Of a stretch of DNA of 64,000 nucleotides, positions 27,720 to 36,957 are shown piece by piece (the first letter of the stretch is position 1; each line of letters opens with the position of its first letter). The position numbers and the translations under genes are program-made. The stretch spans positions 334,341-398,340 of the forward strand of contig JAJDXE010000004.1 in assembly GCA_022825265.1 (NCBI GenBank), written 5' to 3'. Source of the stretch: Dehalococcoidia bacterium. Its GTDB lineage: Bacteria > Chloroflexota > Dehalococcoidia > Bin125. The notes below the pieces were generated by a model. The model was not told where the DNA came from and did no database searches. It was given only the letters and a program-made list of their open reading frames with translations.

Positions 27720-28394
27720 CTCGGTCCTTCGGTGGAGTGGCCGACCTCAACCCGCGGGAGCGTTGATCCACCTAAACAGGGGCCGCTAGATGCTCGGGGG
27801 AGTCTTCTTCTCTGGGCCGGTTCGGGGCTCAGGAGCTCCAATTGGAGGCTCGCACGGAAATCCGCTCCCCTTCCCAGAGCCTGTCCGCGGGAAGGCGGCG
27901 AGGGCGCTGTCCCGTAGGGATTGCGGAGGGTCTCGTTCGTCTGCCTCCGGCGGATCCTCGGGCGAGGCAGGCGAGCGAACAGGAGGATGCATCTGCTATG
28001 GCACGGGCAATGTTCGTGGTTGCATGAGTAATCATGCAATACTGCGTCATGCAGATCGCCTCGGACGCGCGGTTGACTGGCCCTCGTGGCTGCCGAGCCT
28101 GAAGGGAAGGACGAGATGTATCAGCAGAACAGCCGGAATCAACGAGTTCGCCTTCTCTCAGGTGGTTGCGACAGTAGACGGCTGTCACGAAGTGGAGCAC
28201 GCCGACGACGCGCTGGCAACGGAGTGCGAACCCAGAGGGACGGCCGGCGGAATGTACCGCTTCGTGCTGTCCAATCTCGACACCGAGCTCCCCTGCGTGG
28301 TCGCCATCAAGCCCTAGACGGAATTGATCCACGGCCACGACTGCTCTGGCATCTCCAGAACGGTCACGCCTTGAGCAGCGAAGGGTGGCGCTAA
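27720..28394. other. Gap with weak coding traces
   Basis: The plus strand near 28,130-28,317 reads INEFAFSQVVATVDGCHEVE with 'GTAGGMYRFVLSNLDTELP' before a stop. This looks like a protein fragment, but no family or start is recognisable. The rest shows nothing. Confidence 0.3.
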
Positions 28395-28604
28395 ATGGCC
28401 GATGCATTGAGTCGCGAAGAAGTGGCTACGCTGGCGTACGGAATCATCGCCAGAATGGATAAGCTCGAAAACCGGGCATCGTCGTTGGAATCAGCCCTCG
28501 CCGACTTCAGGCGGGAAGTCAATGAAACGCGTCGCGATGTTCGGCGACTGGCGCGCCTCAGCGGGGACCAACTGCCGTCCAAGTCTGACGTGGTTCCTCA
28601 GTGA
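28395..28604 (+). CDS. Small coiled-coil protein
   Basis: A 69-residue protein with GAAGGG about 9 nt before ATG. The middle is a heptad-rich helix (MDKLENRASSLESALADFRR followed by 'EVNETRRDVRRLARL'), a common pattern in small trimeric or dimeric coiled coils. No partner or function is recognised. It overlaps no other supported gene. Confidence 0.45.
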   Translation: MADALSREEVATLAYGIIARMDKLENRASSLESALADFRREVNETRRDVRRLARLSGDQLPSKSDVVPQ

Positions 28605-28674
28605 TGTCAGCCCCGTCACGGTGAGCAACGCCACGCTGCCGCAAACCGTGAACGGCGTCTCGCAGCTCGACAAG

Positions 28675-28703
28675 GGCCGGATCTTCGAGCAGAAAATCCG
28701 GCC
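28675..28703. terminator. Hairpin, possible terminator
   Basis: GGCCGGATCTT and AAAATCCGGCC pair at 10 of 11 positions around a 7-nt loop. It lies between the small coiled-coil gene and the end of the convergent sixA gene. On the minus strand the stem's T-rich foot would be weakly terminator-like. Confidence 0.35.
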
Positions 28704-28784
28704 GCTATGGACCACCTTGCGCTGGCGCAATAGCCTCGGCGCGGCCGGCGTACGGCAGGCGGGCATCTCCCTGGGTTGACGGCG

Positions 28785-29276
28785 CTAGCGACCGATCGCG
28801 GCCTGCTGCTTCGGCGTCAGCAGCCACTCCAGTTCGGCGCAGAGGCCGGGATGGAGTTCCGGCGCGTTCAGCCTCGCGATGCTGCCGGGACGCACGCGGA
28901 TCGATGCCCCGCGACCGCCGATGAGCGGACCAATCAGCTCGCTCAGCGTCGGTTCGAGACCCACAAGCAGGACCGACTCCACTTCTGCCATCGACGAGTC
29001 CGCGATGATGCTGGACAGCCGCCAGCTGGCCAGCGAATCGACGAACTCGATGGGACGCTCCAGCTTGAGGCCCTCATGGACGATCTCCGCCGTCTGACGG
29101 GCGCGGACGAGCGGGCTGCAGAGCGTCCGCTGCGGCTGCACGCCCAGACGCCGCAGACCGACCGCGCCGTCTCGCGTGCGCCGGCGGCCCGCCTGAGCGA
29201 GAGGACGCAGTTCGTCCGCGGGCCACGCGACGCCTCGCGCCTCCGCCTTGCCGTGACGCATCATGTACAGCCTCAC
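28785..29276 (-). CDS. sixA: SixA-type phosphohistidine phosphatase
   Basis: A 163-residue histidine phosphatase of the SixA branch. The N-terminal MRLYMMRHGKAE holds the RHG catalytic motif (His8). CSPLVRARQTAEI (near residue 54) and LLVGLEPTLSELI (near 105) hold the other conserved elements. In the latter, the usual 'GHxP' is altered to 'GLEP', so the second catalytic His is replaced, which may lower activity. GTG at 29276 is chosen because family members begin exactly there ('MRLYLVRH'). Known SixA proteins dephosphorylate histidine phosphotransfer proteins. No phosphorelay gene is adjacent. Confidence 0.85.
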   Translation of the reverse strand: MRLYMMRHGKAEARGVAWPADELRPLAQAGRRRTRDGAVGLRRLGVQPQRTLCSPLVRARQTAEIVHEGLKLERPIEFVDSLASWRLSSIIADSSMAEVESVLLVGLEPTLSELIGPLIGGRGASIRVRPGSIARLNAPELHPGLCAELEWLLTPKQQAAIGR

Positions 29277-29462
29277 TCGCGCAGACTACGCCCACCATCG
29301 ACGGCAATAGACGCACCCCGCATGCGGATTCCAAGCCGTCATGACGCCAATAACTGGCAATCGCTTATGTGACTAGCTCGAACCGTGTTGATTGATCGAT
29401 CTTCACGGGTTCACACTGACAGGACAGTCAGTGAAACGGCACGGTCGTCGAGAGGGCGCGAG

Positions 29463-30062
29463 ATGATTCCTGTGACGCGATTTCGCGCTGCGGCAGTTGT
29501 GGCTGCGGTCGCGGCGGCGCTGTTCCTGCTATGGACGGCGGCCGCCCAGCAGGAACCGCCCTTCCGCTATTACGGAAACCCCGGAGCCGTTGAGCCCGGA
29601 GACGTGGTTTCAGCGACCGACCAGTTCGGTCGCAACCTTGGTTCGGTGGAGGCGGGCGCGGACGGCGCATGGCACCTGGATGTCGACCGGGACAACATGG
29701 AAGACGTCACCTTCACGCTGAACGGCGAGCCGACCGAGGCGGCAATTAGGTCCACGGGCGCCGGACAGGCGGAAGTCACCCTGACCGTCATCGTGGACGA
29801 GGAAAATCCGACGACGGAAGACGGCTCGGTAATGGACGAGGATGAAGCGCTCGAAGCGGGGGAGATGGTGGACGAGGACGACACCCTTGATGATGAGCTT
29901 GAGTTGACGTTCCCCAATTCTGGCACCGGCGGCCTGAGCGACGCAGGCGTCTCGATGGCGGCGCTGCTCGGCGCGCTGGCGGCTGCGTTGTTCGCCGTCG
30001 CGCTTGGCGGTCTGGCAATACGCCGCTACGCGGGCGTCGCCATGTGCGCCAGCAGGCGCTGA
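29463..30062 (+). CDS. Surface protein with LPXTG-like C-terminal anchor
   Basis: A 199-residue exported protein starting at ATG 29463 (GAGGGCG upstream). The signal peptide (FRAAAVVAAVAAALFLLWTA) is followed by one small beta domain (FRYYGNPGAVEPGDVVSATD, 'GAWHLDVDRDNMEDVTFTLN'). Then come an acidic linker and a C-terminal FPNSGTGG motif, a hydrophobic helix (SMAALLGALAAALFAVALGG) and a basic end. This has the layout of a sortase sorting signal with variant residues. The protein at 50229 has the same architecture. No sortase gene is in the window, so anchoring may be by the helix alone. Confidence 0.65.
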   Translation: MIPVTRFRAAAVVAAVAAALFLLWTAAAQQEPPFRYYGNPGAVEPGDVVSATDQFGRNLGSVEAGADGAWHLDVDRDNMEDVTFTLNGEPTEAAIRSTGAGQAEVTLTVIVDEENPTTEDGSVMDEDEALEAGEMVDEDDTLDDELELTFPNSGTGGLSDAGVSMAALLGALAAALFAVALGGLAIRRYAGVAMCASRR

Positions 30063-30574
30063 CGCTCAATCGGCTTCCACGCGATCTCGTGTCCCGGGCC
30101 CGGCCGCATCGGGCCGAGACCGCGCCGCCCGCCACGGCGACGCCGTTGGCGTGCTGCTGCTCAGGCTCACGGGGCGGATGACGCTGCGAGATGCCCGTTC
30201 CCCAGATCCTCGTTTGGGCGGTGTGCTGGGCGACCATTGCCCGAGGGGGTAGCGGCCTACATTGGACAAACTTTTGCACCGGGAGTTGCACGACATGCCA
30301 TGAACAGGAACCGCCGAGATCGTGCATAATGCGGGCTACGTTGGAGATTCGGTGCGGGTTGCACCGGAATCCGGATTTAGCCGCGCGCTCGGCGACGAAC
30401 ACCCGGCCAGCGCCGCGTTGTCAAGACGCTCCGCTGAACGACGGCGCGTCCCGCTGAATCCGCCCACCCTACGCGTGGAGGACACAGGCGAGGCCGGCCA
30501 CCAGGATGGGGCTGGCCTCCGATTCGGGACTGCCGGCGATGGTGTCGAGACGCGACTCTGTGGGACGATCTCCG
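30063..30574. other. Intergenic gap between convergent genes
   Basis: No gene supported. It contains a less GC-rich stretch with TTGCAC at 30275 and AGTTGCAC at 30284, an octamer also found upstream of other genes here. Confidence 0.4.
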
Positions 30575-32242
30575 CTAGGCGAGGCCGGAATCCTCGTCCA
30601 ACAACTTGCGGGCGAGCGCCCGGGCCTCGGTCAGGTTGCCGGCGAGGTGGTCGCCGGGGATCTCGTCGAGCGCGCCCAACGAGCGCAGCGCGGACTCGGC
30701 CGAGCCGCCCAGGCCGGCGATCACGCAGGGCGTGCCCTGCTCCACCGCCGTCTCGAAGAGCTGCTCGATCACCATGACCGCGCTGTCGTCGAGACTGGCG
30801 GTCTCGGAGAAGTCGAAGATTACGACTTCGTGTTCCTCGATGTCGGCGCCAACGACACGCACCAGGGCGGTCGCCGACGCGACGGTAAATCGGCCACGTA
30901 AGGCGACGACACCGATGCGAGCCAGGTAGGGATCGTCGGGATCGCCTTCCAGCAGCGGCACCGAGATCACGCGGTCAAGCTCCAGCCGCTCCGAGCGCAC
31001 GGCGTTGGCCATGCCGGCGACGATCAGGCCGATCCCGACCGCCACCATCAGATCGACGAACAGGGTCAGCAGCAAGGTGAGCAGCATCACCACGACATGG
31101 CCGCGCTCGATCTCAAAGATGTGGCGGACGAAGCGCCAGTCGATGATCTCCCAACCCATCTTCATCAGCAGTCCGGCCAGGACCGCCTGGGGAATCGGCT
31201 CGGTCACCGATCCGGCGCCCAGCACCAGGGCCAAGAACAGTCCCGCGACAATCACGCCTGAGATCGCGGTCCGGCCGCCGCCGCGGATGTTGACCACGGT
31301 CATCAGCGTCGTGCCCGCGCCGGGCAATCCGCCGATCAATCCCGAGACGGTGTTGCCCATGCCCTGGCCGATCAGCTCCCGGTTGGGACGGTGCGTGTCG
31401 CGCGTGATCGAGTCGGCCACGAGCGACGTGAGCAGGGCGTCGATCGAACCGATCAAGGCGAGCACGAAGGCCGCCTGGATCAGCAGCGGCCAGGCGTCGG
31501 AGGAGGCGTCGGGCCAGTCGAAGGAGGGCAAGCCCGAGGGCACGTCCCCGATCGTCGGCGCGCCGCTCAGCCAGAGCAGGCCGAGCAGCGTACCGATAAG
31601 CAGCGCGGCCAGAGTGGGCGGACAGTAACTCCGAAACCGGCGCGGCCAGGCGATGGTGACCAGCAGCGTGACGATCGCGATCGCCAGCGCCTGGACATTG
31701 ATCTCCCCGAACGCTCCGGGCCAGGCGCCGATCAGGCGGGCGAGGCTGCCCGACTCGATTGGCGCGCCCACGAAGGGCAGCACTTGCAGCGCCATGATGA
31801 TCACGCCGATACCGGTCATGAAGCCCGAGATCACCGAATAGGGCGTGTAGGAGATGAAGCGCCCGACCCGCAGCACGCCCAGCACAATTTGGATGAGTCC
31901 TGCCAGCACCACGACGAGGAACGCCTCGGCCAGGCTGAACTGCAGGACGACGACGGTCATCGCGACCGTCATCGGCGCGGTCGGACCGGAGATCTGGCCC
32001 TTCGTGCCGCCGAAGACGGCGGCGAAGAAGCCCACCGCGATCGCCCCGTAGAGTCCGGCCAGCGCGCCGCTGCCCGCGTCCTGGCCGCCAGCCAGCCCGA
32101 CCGCGACGCCCAGCGCCAGCGCGATCGGCAACGCGACCACTGCCGTCGTCACGCCGCCGACGACGTCCCCAACGAGGTCCGTCACGCGGTAGGAACCGGC
32201 TCCGGCGATCAGTGAACGTGGGCCGGCCAACCTGGGGATCAC
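30575..32242 (-). CDS. SulP-family anion transporter with STAS domain
   Basis: A 555-residue inner-membrane transporter of the SLC26/SulP family, moving sulfate, bicarbonate or similar anions. The N-terminal ~400 residues are hydrophobic with family patterns such as VGGVTTAVVALPIALALGV, TKGQISGPTAPMTVAMTV and GLPGAGTTLMTVVNIRGGGR. The cytosolic STAS domain (about 430-545) includes 'VVIFDFSETASLDDSAVMV', with the Asp-Asp-Ser motif typical of regulated STAS domains. It starts with GTG, and no strong ribosome site was seen. Divergent from the LRR lipoprotein gene. The anion cannot be inferred. Confidence 0.9.
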   Translation of the reverse strand: MIPRLAGPRSLIAGAGSYRVTDLVGDVVGGVTTAVVALPIALALGVAVGLAGGQDAGSGALAGLYGAIAVGFFAAVFGGTKGQISGPTAPMTVAMTVVVLQFSLAEAFLVVVLAGLIQIVLGVLRVGRFISYTPYSVISGFMTGIGVIIMALQVLPFVGAPIESGSLARLIGAWPGAFGEINVQALAIAIVTLLVTIAWPRRFRSYCPPTLAALLIGTLLGLLWLSGAPTIGDVPSGLPSFDWPDASSDAWPLLIQAAFVLALIGSIDALLTSLVADSITRDTHRPNRELIGQGMGNTVSGLIGGLPGAGTTLMTVVNIRGGGRTAISGVIVAGLFLALVLGAGSVTEPIPQAVLAGLLMKMGWEIIDWRFVRHIFEIERGHVVVMLLTLLLTLFVDLMVAVGIGLIVAGMANAVRSERLELDRVISVPLLEGDPDDPYLARIGVVALRGRFTVASATALVRVVGADIEEHEVVIFDFSETASLDDSAVMVIEQLFETAVEQGTPCVIAGLGGSAESALRSLGALDEIPGDHLAGNLTEARALARKLLDEDSGLA

Positions 32243-32463
32243 GAGGAACTCAATCTGCGCCCGCCAGGCAATGAATCATCCTCGAGGACACAAGCCGCCG
32301 CACGGGTCGACCGGTTCAACAGCGCCGGGATCCGCCTAAGACGGCACGGTTGTCTGGTGAATGATATCCGTGGTCGCACATTCACCTGTGCAGAATCGTG
32401 TGGAATGTCGTGCGATGTCGATTCAGTCCATGCCAGTGCCGCAACGCGCGTAGGGTGGTGGAC

Positions 32464-34305
32464 ATGTGTGAGCGACCGCTGGTTGCGCTGATCGGAGCTG
32501 CGGTATTGCTGTCGCTCCTGCTGGTCGGCTGCCGCGATCAGATACCGATGGAGCGAGCGAGCGAACGCGTTACGGCTTCCACCGGCGGCATCTGCGATCG
32601 CTCGACAGAGATCCGCGAGGCGTTGGTCGGCGCGATGGATGAGGTAGGGCACTGCGCCGAAGTGACCGATGAGCACCTGGCCTCACTCGATGGGGCCCTC
32701 GATCTGAGCGGCCTGTCCCTTGACACGATTCGCCCGGGTGACCTGGCGGGCCTCAGTCGATTGCAGAGCATCAACCTCAGCGGCAATCGGCTCCGACAGT
32801 TACCCGCCGAGCTGTTCTCCGGCCTTGCAGGTCTTTGCCGGACCAATCTCGAAGGCAACCCAGGCGCTCCCTTCGCGTTCATCCTGCGCTTGCGCAACAC
32901 CCGGTTGGATGATCTGAACAACGTGGTTGTGGAAGCGGATCGGATCCCGCCCTTCGCCGTGAACGTGCTGCTGCGCAACGACCATGTCGCGCTCTCGACC
33001 GCGATCGTGCGGATCCCGGCAGGCCAAACGTGGAGCGCCGCCGCGCAGCTCGGCGGCGTGTTCGGGGCAGAACAAGGAAGCGTTTGGATCGCTGATGCGG
33101 CGTTTGCTCCCGGCGCCGGCTGCGAGGAGCGGTTCGCTCATCGCGGCCTAACAGTCGCTGTGGATCACGGTGAGGTCGCGGCCAATGCCGCCGACGCGCA
33201 TGGGGCAGGCGAGACGACGCAAGCCGAGCAATCGCCGTGCGCCGGCATTCCGACCCAGGAGATCGTCGTCAACTCTCGAACCTTCGAGCGCGATGAACGT
33301 ATCGTCCGCTTTGTCAGCAACGGCAGCGGCCGCTGTTACGCGGGGATCGCGATCGAGCCCGACCCAGGCCGGACCCTCGGCGGCGAATGCCGCTTGACCG
33401 AGTTCGTCCAGCCGCTCAGCCGTGGAACGAGCCAGAGCGGCGCGGCCGAGGGCGACTGCGATTGGCTGCGGATCGAGCGATTGTCCGGCCAGGGTGGTCC
33501 ACCTCCCGGTGTCGAGGGCTGCGCCGCCCCCGCACTGACGCTTCGCGCCGACGCCGAGACGTTCAACCGGCGCGGCCGCGTCGATGTGGTCCGCTTTGAC
33601 CTCGCCGAGCGTTGCTACTCCTTTCTGAGTGTCGCTCAGGATCCGAATCGGGCCGAGCCGCATCGGTTCTCACCTGGCCAGAGCTGCTTACTGCGCAGCG
33701 GACAACCCCGGGGTGGAGACTGCGGATCGATCGTGTCGTGGAGCGGCGTCGGCAGGGGCGGCGTGGACAGCGAGAGCGATGCTCGTGCAGAGGTCGCGCG
33801 GATCCGCCCGGCGCAACCGGAGGAGGCGGATGCGGATCGTGTCGCTCTAATCGACTCTTGCCTGCGGTTGACGCCGCTGAGGATCGAGGTCGACGCCGAC
33901 GCACTCGGCCGAGGGCGAGCGCTGCACGCGGTTGGCGCCGATTCCCAGGGGCAGTGCTACATGGCCCTGATCGTGGCAATCGATCATACGCTCGACCCGC
34001 CGCGCGCGGCGCCTCGGAGTCGGCGCTGCGCGATCAGCGCGGAGTTTCAACTGCTCGGCTTTCCCCACTTTCTCCCCACGACTCGAACCGGCAATTGCGA
34101 GGGGTTGATCCACATCGCCTGGTTCTCGCCGGCGGGCGGTCGGACCACGGCGGCTGAGTTCGCCAATCTGGTCGAGAACGTCGCAGACGAGATCGCCGGT
34201 TCCGACATCGGAGCCTGGGCGCCCGACGGGATTGAGTGGCTCTGCGTCAACGATGTCTGCATGCTCGGCTGGGCGGGTTCGGACAGCGACGCCGAGCCGC
34301 ACTAG
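32464..34305 (+). CDS. Leucine-rich-repeat lipoprotein
   Basis: A 613-residue lipoprotein. ATG at 32464 begins MCERPLVALIGAAVLLSLLL then VGC (lipobox). Residues about 60-120 are two to three leucine-rich repeats (LDLSGLSLDTIRPGDLAGLS, LQSINLSGNRLRQLPAELF). A beta-rich part follows. After it are two or three related Cys-containing repeats, each with an 'F.R.grvdvVRFdlaerCYsfLsva'-like core (positions 33,270-33,600 and 33,860-34,000). These look like tandem copies of a disulfide-stabilised surface domain I cannot name. Probably an adhesion or binding protein. Confidence 0.7.
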   Translation: MCERPLVALIGAAVLLSLLLVGCRDQIPMERASERVTASTGGICDRSTEIREALVGAMDEVGHCAEVTDEHLASLDGALDLSGLSLDTIRPGDLAGLSRLQSINLSGNRLRQLPAELFSGLAGLCRTNLEGNPGAPFAFILRLRNTRLDDLNNVVVEADRIPPFAVNVLLRNDHVALSTAIVRIPAGQTWSAAAQLGGVFGAEQGSVWIADAAFAPGAGCEERFAHRGLTVAVDHGEVAANAADAHGAGETTQAEQSPCAGIPTQEIVVNSRTFERDERIVRFVSNGSGRCYAGIAIEPDPGRTLGGECRLTEFVQPLSRGTSQSGAAEGDCDWLRIERLSGQGGPPPGVEGCAAPALTLRADAETFNRRGRVDVVRFDLAERCYSFLSVAQDPNRAEPHRFSPGQSCLLRSGQPRGGDCGSIVSWSGVGRGGVDSESDARAEVARIRPAQPEEADADRVALIDSCLRLTPLRIEVDADALGRGRALHAVGADSQGQCYMALIVAIDHTLDPPRAAPRSRRCAISAEFQLLGFPHFLPTTRTGNCEGLIHIAWFSPAGGRTTAAEFANLVENVADEIAGSDIGAWAPDGIEWLCVNDVCMLGWAGSDSDAEPH

Positions 34306-34721
34306 ACCCGCTTCAGCCAACGCCGATGCTGACGCCGGCGTCCCGATCGTCTCCCGCTCACCCCGCAATCCGGGTTGGACTCGGTGACCGTGGTTGAATC
34401 GGTGAATGGGCCATTCGATCCGCAGTCTGCACCGTAGGCGTGCGTAGGCTGAGATCTGCGACTTGTCCCGTGTGGTCACGCCAATCAGCGTGTCAGTCTG
34501 CGGCCTGGAGAGACGCCGAACGATGGTCTCGACAGCGAATCACCCCGCCGCCCGCGGCCACAGCGAGGCACAGTTGCAATCTGCATGAACCCAGCGCTGA
34601 CGCAATCTGCCCGCGCGTCATCGAATCTGTGAGGTGCTTCGTCCCGCATTCAGCGCAGCTCTTGCGGCGTATGCTCGAATGAGCTGGTCCTGTCGACGCG
34701 CTGCGAGGAGAATTGCCGTTC
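34306..34721. other. Intergenic gap, nothing recognised
   Basis: About 0.4 kb. No domain pattern in any frame and no strong hairpin. Confidence 0.4.
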
Positions 34722-34948
34722 ATGCCGCACAACAGTGAGCTGAAGATTGAGACGGGTCTGTCGGTACGGGTCGAGCCGGTCCACCCGACTCTGGGTCACG
34801 AGCCCCAGCTTCCTGCGGTCGTGATGCTGTTCGGCCGATCAGACGAGCCCCCCCCGCATTTGCCGCGTATCTGCCGCTTGAACAGGCAACCGAGGTTGCT
34901 CAAATGCTGGGGCAGGCAATCATCCAACTCTCAAAGGAGACCGCGTAA
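34722..34948 (+). pseudogene. Small gene broken at a C8 tract
   Basis: ATG at 34722 (GAGGAG upstream) begins MPHNSELKIETGLSVRVEPV and runs through 'LPAVVMLFGRSDEPP' into eight C (34848-34855). Past the tract a different frame continues sensibly as AFAAYLPLEQATEVAQMLGQ and 'AIIQLSKETA' to TAA at 34946. One additional C would join both parts into a ~75-residue protein. Family unknown. The tract suggests slippage: either phase variation or a sequence error. Confidence 0.55.
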
Positions 34949-35132
34949 GGCAAGCGGCGGACATCCGCGGAGAGCGTACCGAACGAGCGATCGGCGCTTT
35001 GCTTGCGGCGGCAACGTCGGTGTTCTGAGGTCCGACAGCGCGAGGAACGGCCGCCCGTTCAGTAGGTTCCTGCAGACTGCCTCGTGCTTCACTTCGTTCA
35101 GACCAGCGTCCGGCTCGGCGGCCAGCAGCGGC

Positions 35133-35161
35133 TTGCGGGATCGGCAAGTTGATCCCATAAT
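35133..35161 (+). promoter_or_regulatory. Putative higBA promoter
   Basis: TTGCGG (35133-35138), a 17-nt spacer and CATAAT (35156-35161) lie 21 nt before the higB start codon. The -10 box is overlapped by an operator-like palindrome. Confidence 0.5.
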
Positions 35162-35165
35162 GGGA
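35153..35165. promoter_or_regulatory. Candidate HigA operator
   Basis: TCCCA-TAA-TGGGA is a perfect 5-bp dyad covering the -10 box. HigA antitoxins typically repress their own promoter at such palindromes; this site fits but is inferred. Confidence 0.45.
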
Positions 35166-35181
35166 ACAAACGGATGTCAGG

Positions 35182-35484
35182 GTGCACGTCATCGCCAAGA
35201 AGCGGCTCAAGGCGTTTTGGGAACGGCACGCTGACGCGGCAGGTGCATTGCAGGCCTGGCATCAGGAGGCCGAGCGAGCCGACTGGGACAACCCGGCGCA
35301 GGTCAAGCAGCAGTTTCCAAAGGCCAGCATCATTTCCGATTGCCGAGTGGTGTTCAACATCAAGGGCAACGATTACCGGCTCGTCGTGGACGTCTGGTAC
35401 GAAGGTAGAACCGTGTACGTCAAGTTCATCGGCACGCATGCCGAGTACGACCGAATAGATGCGGAGACGGTTAACCATGGTTGA
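35182..35484 (+). CDS. higB: HigB-type toxin (mRNA interferase)
   Basis: A 100-residue protein of the RelE-superfamily HigB toxins, which cut mRNA. The family pattern is nearly complete: MHVIAKKRLKAFWERHADAA, LQAWHQEAERADWDNPAQVK, CRVVFNIKGNDYRLVVDV and KFIGTHAEYDRID. GTG at 35182 fits the usual family start. The downstream antitoxin gene overlaps its last 8 nt, the toxin-first order typical of higBA operons. Confidence 0.88.
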   Translation: MHVIAKKRLKAFWERHADAAGALQAWHQEAERADWDNPAQVKQQFPKASIISDCRVVFNIKGNDYRLVVDVWYEGRTVYVKFIGTHAEYDRIDAETVNHG

Positions 35485-36670
35485 GGTATCGCCGATCCGC
35501 GGCGAGGTCGACTACGACGCAGCGATCGAGCGCGTCGAGCTGCTGATGGAAGACCCGTCAAGCGACGCCGTGCGGGACGAGCTTGAAGTGCTCAGTGCGC
35601 TGATCGAACGCTACGAAGAGCGGCACTATCCGATTCCGCCGCCGGATCCCGTGGCCGCGATTGAGTTTCGTATGGACCAGATGGATCTGACTCGCCGGGA
35701 CCTGATTCCGTATCTGGGCAGCCGGGCGCGAGTCTCCGAGGTCCTGTCCGGCAAGCGGCCGCTGACCATGAGTATGGCGCGGGCGCTGCACCGACACCTC
35801 GGCATCCCGGCCGAGAGCCTGATCCACTCAGACAGCGCGCCGATGGATCTCTCGCCGTTGACACTCGAGGTCGAGCGGTTCCCGCTGGAGGAGATGGCGA
35901 GCTTCGGTTGGATTCCGCCGGTGTCGCCGCCCGACACGGATCCGCGCGCGCTGATTGACGGCCTCTACGCGCGGGCGTTCGGGGCTGCCCGCTCAGCGGC
36001 CCTTGGCCGCAGGCCTGCGATGGGCTTATGGAGCGAGCATGCCGATCCTGCGGCCATCCAAGCCTGGTGCCTGGGTGCGGCGGCGGCAGCCAACGCATCT
36101 CCATTGGGCGGCGCCTTTGTGCCCGGTATCGTCACGCCCGATTTCTTGCACAGGGTCGCCCAGTTGAGCGCCACCGATCGGGGCCCGATACACGCGCAGT
36201 CGTATCTGGCGCAACACGGGATCTCCTTGCAGATCGTGCCGCCATTGACCGGGACGCATCTCGACGGAGCCACGCTCTGGGGCATGGGGCCGCACCCGGT
36301 GATCGCCCTGACCCTGCGCAATGATCGGCTGGCCCGCTTCTGGCAGGGCCTGTTGCACGAGTTGGCACACTTGGGACGCCACGCCGAGTTGAGTACGGCC
36401 GCATTCCTGGACGATTTGGACTTGCCCAGGACCGATCCAATCGAACAAGAGGCGGACGAGTGGGCGCGCGAAGCATTGTTTCCCTCGATGGTCTGGGATG
36501 CTTGGGCTACGCGACAGGATTATCAGGAACAGGACGTGGTTGCGTTCGCCCAGGACTTGGGCATTCACCCGATCATCGTCGCCGAGCGGTTGCGCGACGA
36601 ACTGAACAACCAACACCGGTTTCCCCGGCTGGTCGGCAAGGGGGTGGTCGGTCCGCAGTTCGGCCTGTAG
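35477..36670 (+). CDS. higA: HigA antitoxin fused to ImmA/IrrE metallopeptidase
   Basis: A 397-residue protein. Residues 1-115 are a HigA-type antitoxin: acidic start (EVDYDAAIERVELLMEDPSS), 'HYPIPPPDPVAAIEFRM' and an HTH reading DLIPYLGSRARVSEVLSGKR. Residues about 130-397 are an ImmA/IrrE-type (M78) domain with the zinc motif HELAH (294-298) in LLHELAHLGRH and 'EQEADEWAREALFP' supplying the third ligand. Stand-alone HigA is ~100-130 residues, so this is a fusion. In related phage systems the peptidase cleaves a partner HTH repressor. Here it could control antitoxin turnover in cis or in trans (inference). Co-transcribed and overlapping with higB. Confidence 0.85.
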   Translation: MVEVSPIRGEVDYDAAIERVELLMEDPSSDAVRDELEVLSALIERYEERHYPIPPPDPVAAIEFRMDQMDLTRRDLIPYLGSRARVSEVLSGKRPLTMSMARALHRHLGIPAESLIHSDSAPMDLSPLTLEVERFPLEEMASFGWIPPVSPPDTDPRALIDGLYARAFGAARSAALGRRPAMGLWSEHADPAAIQAWCLGAAAAANASPLGGAFVPGIVTPDFLHRVAQLSATDRGPIHAQSYLAQHGISLQIVPPLTGTHLDGATLWGMGPHPVIALTLRNDRLARFWQGLLHELAHLGRHAELSTAAFLDDLDLPRTDPIEQEADEWAREALFPSMVWDAWATRQDYQEQDVVAFAQDLGIHPIIVAERLRDELNNQHRFPRLVGKGVVGPQFGL

Positions 36671-36957
36671 CCCTGCGAGTGTGCGTTCGGTGGCGCGCAG
36701 CCGAGCGACGGACTCAAGCGATGCAGTCTGAAGATGCAGGCTTCCACCTATCTACGTTGCCCTGATCGTCAAGGTCCTGCGGCGACTCCAGCCAGGCCGA
36801 TGCCGTCGCGCGGCGCTGCCTGCCGGCGAGCGGCGTTCAGCCGCACCAGCGAAGGCTTCTTTCTCACGGCCCGCTTATGGCGGCGCGTCAAACCGGAACC
36901 GGATGCGGACCTCGGAGATCCTGCCGGTACGGGCAACGTTCTAATCGTTGCAGGCGA

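Noticed and set aside
35182..36670. Considered as part of a defence island
   Set aside because: Only a toxin-antitoxin pair is present; neighbours are surface proteins, not defence genes.
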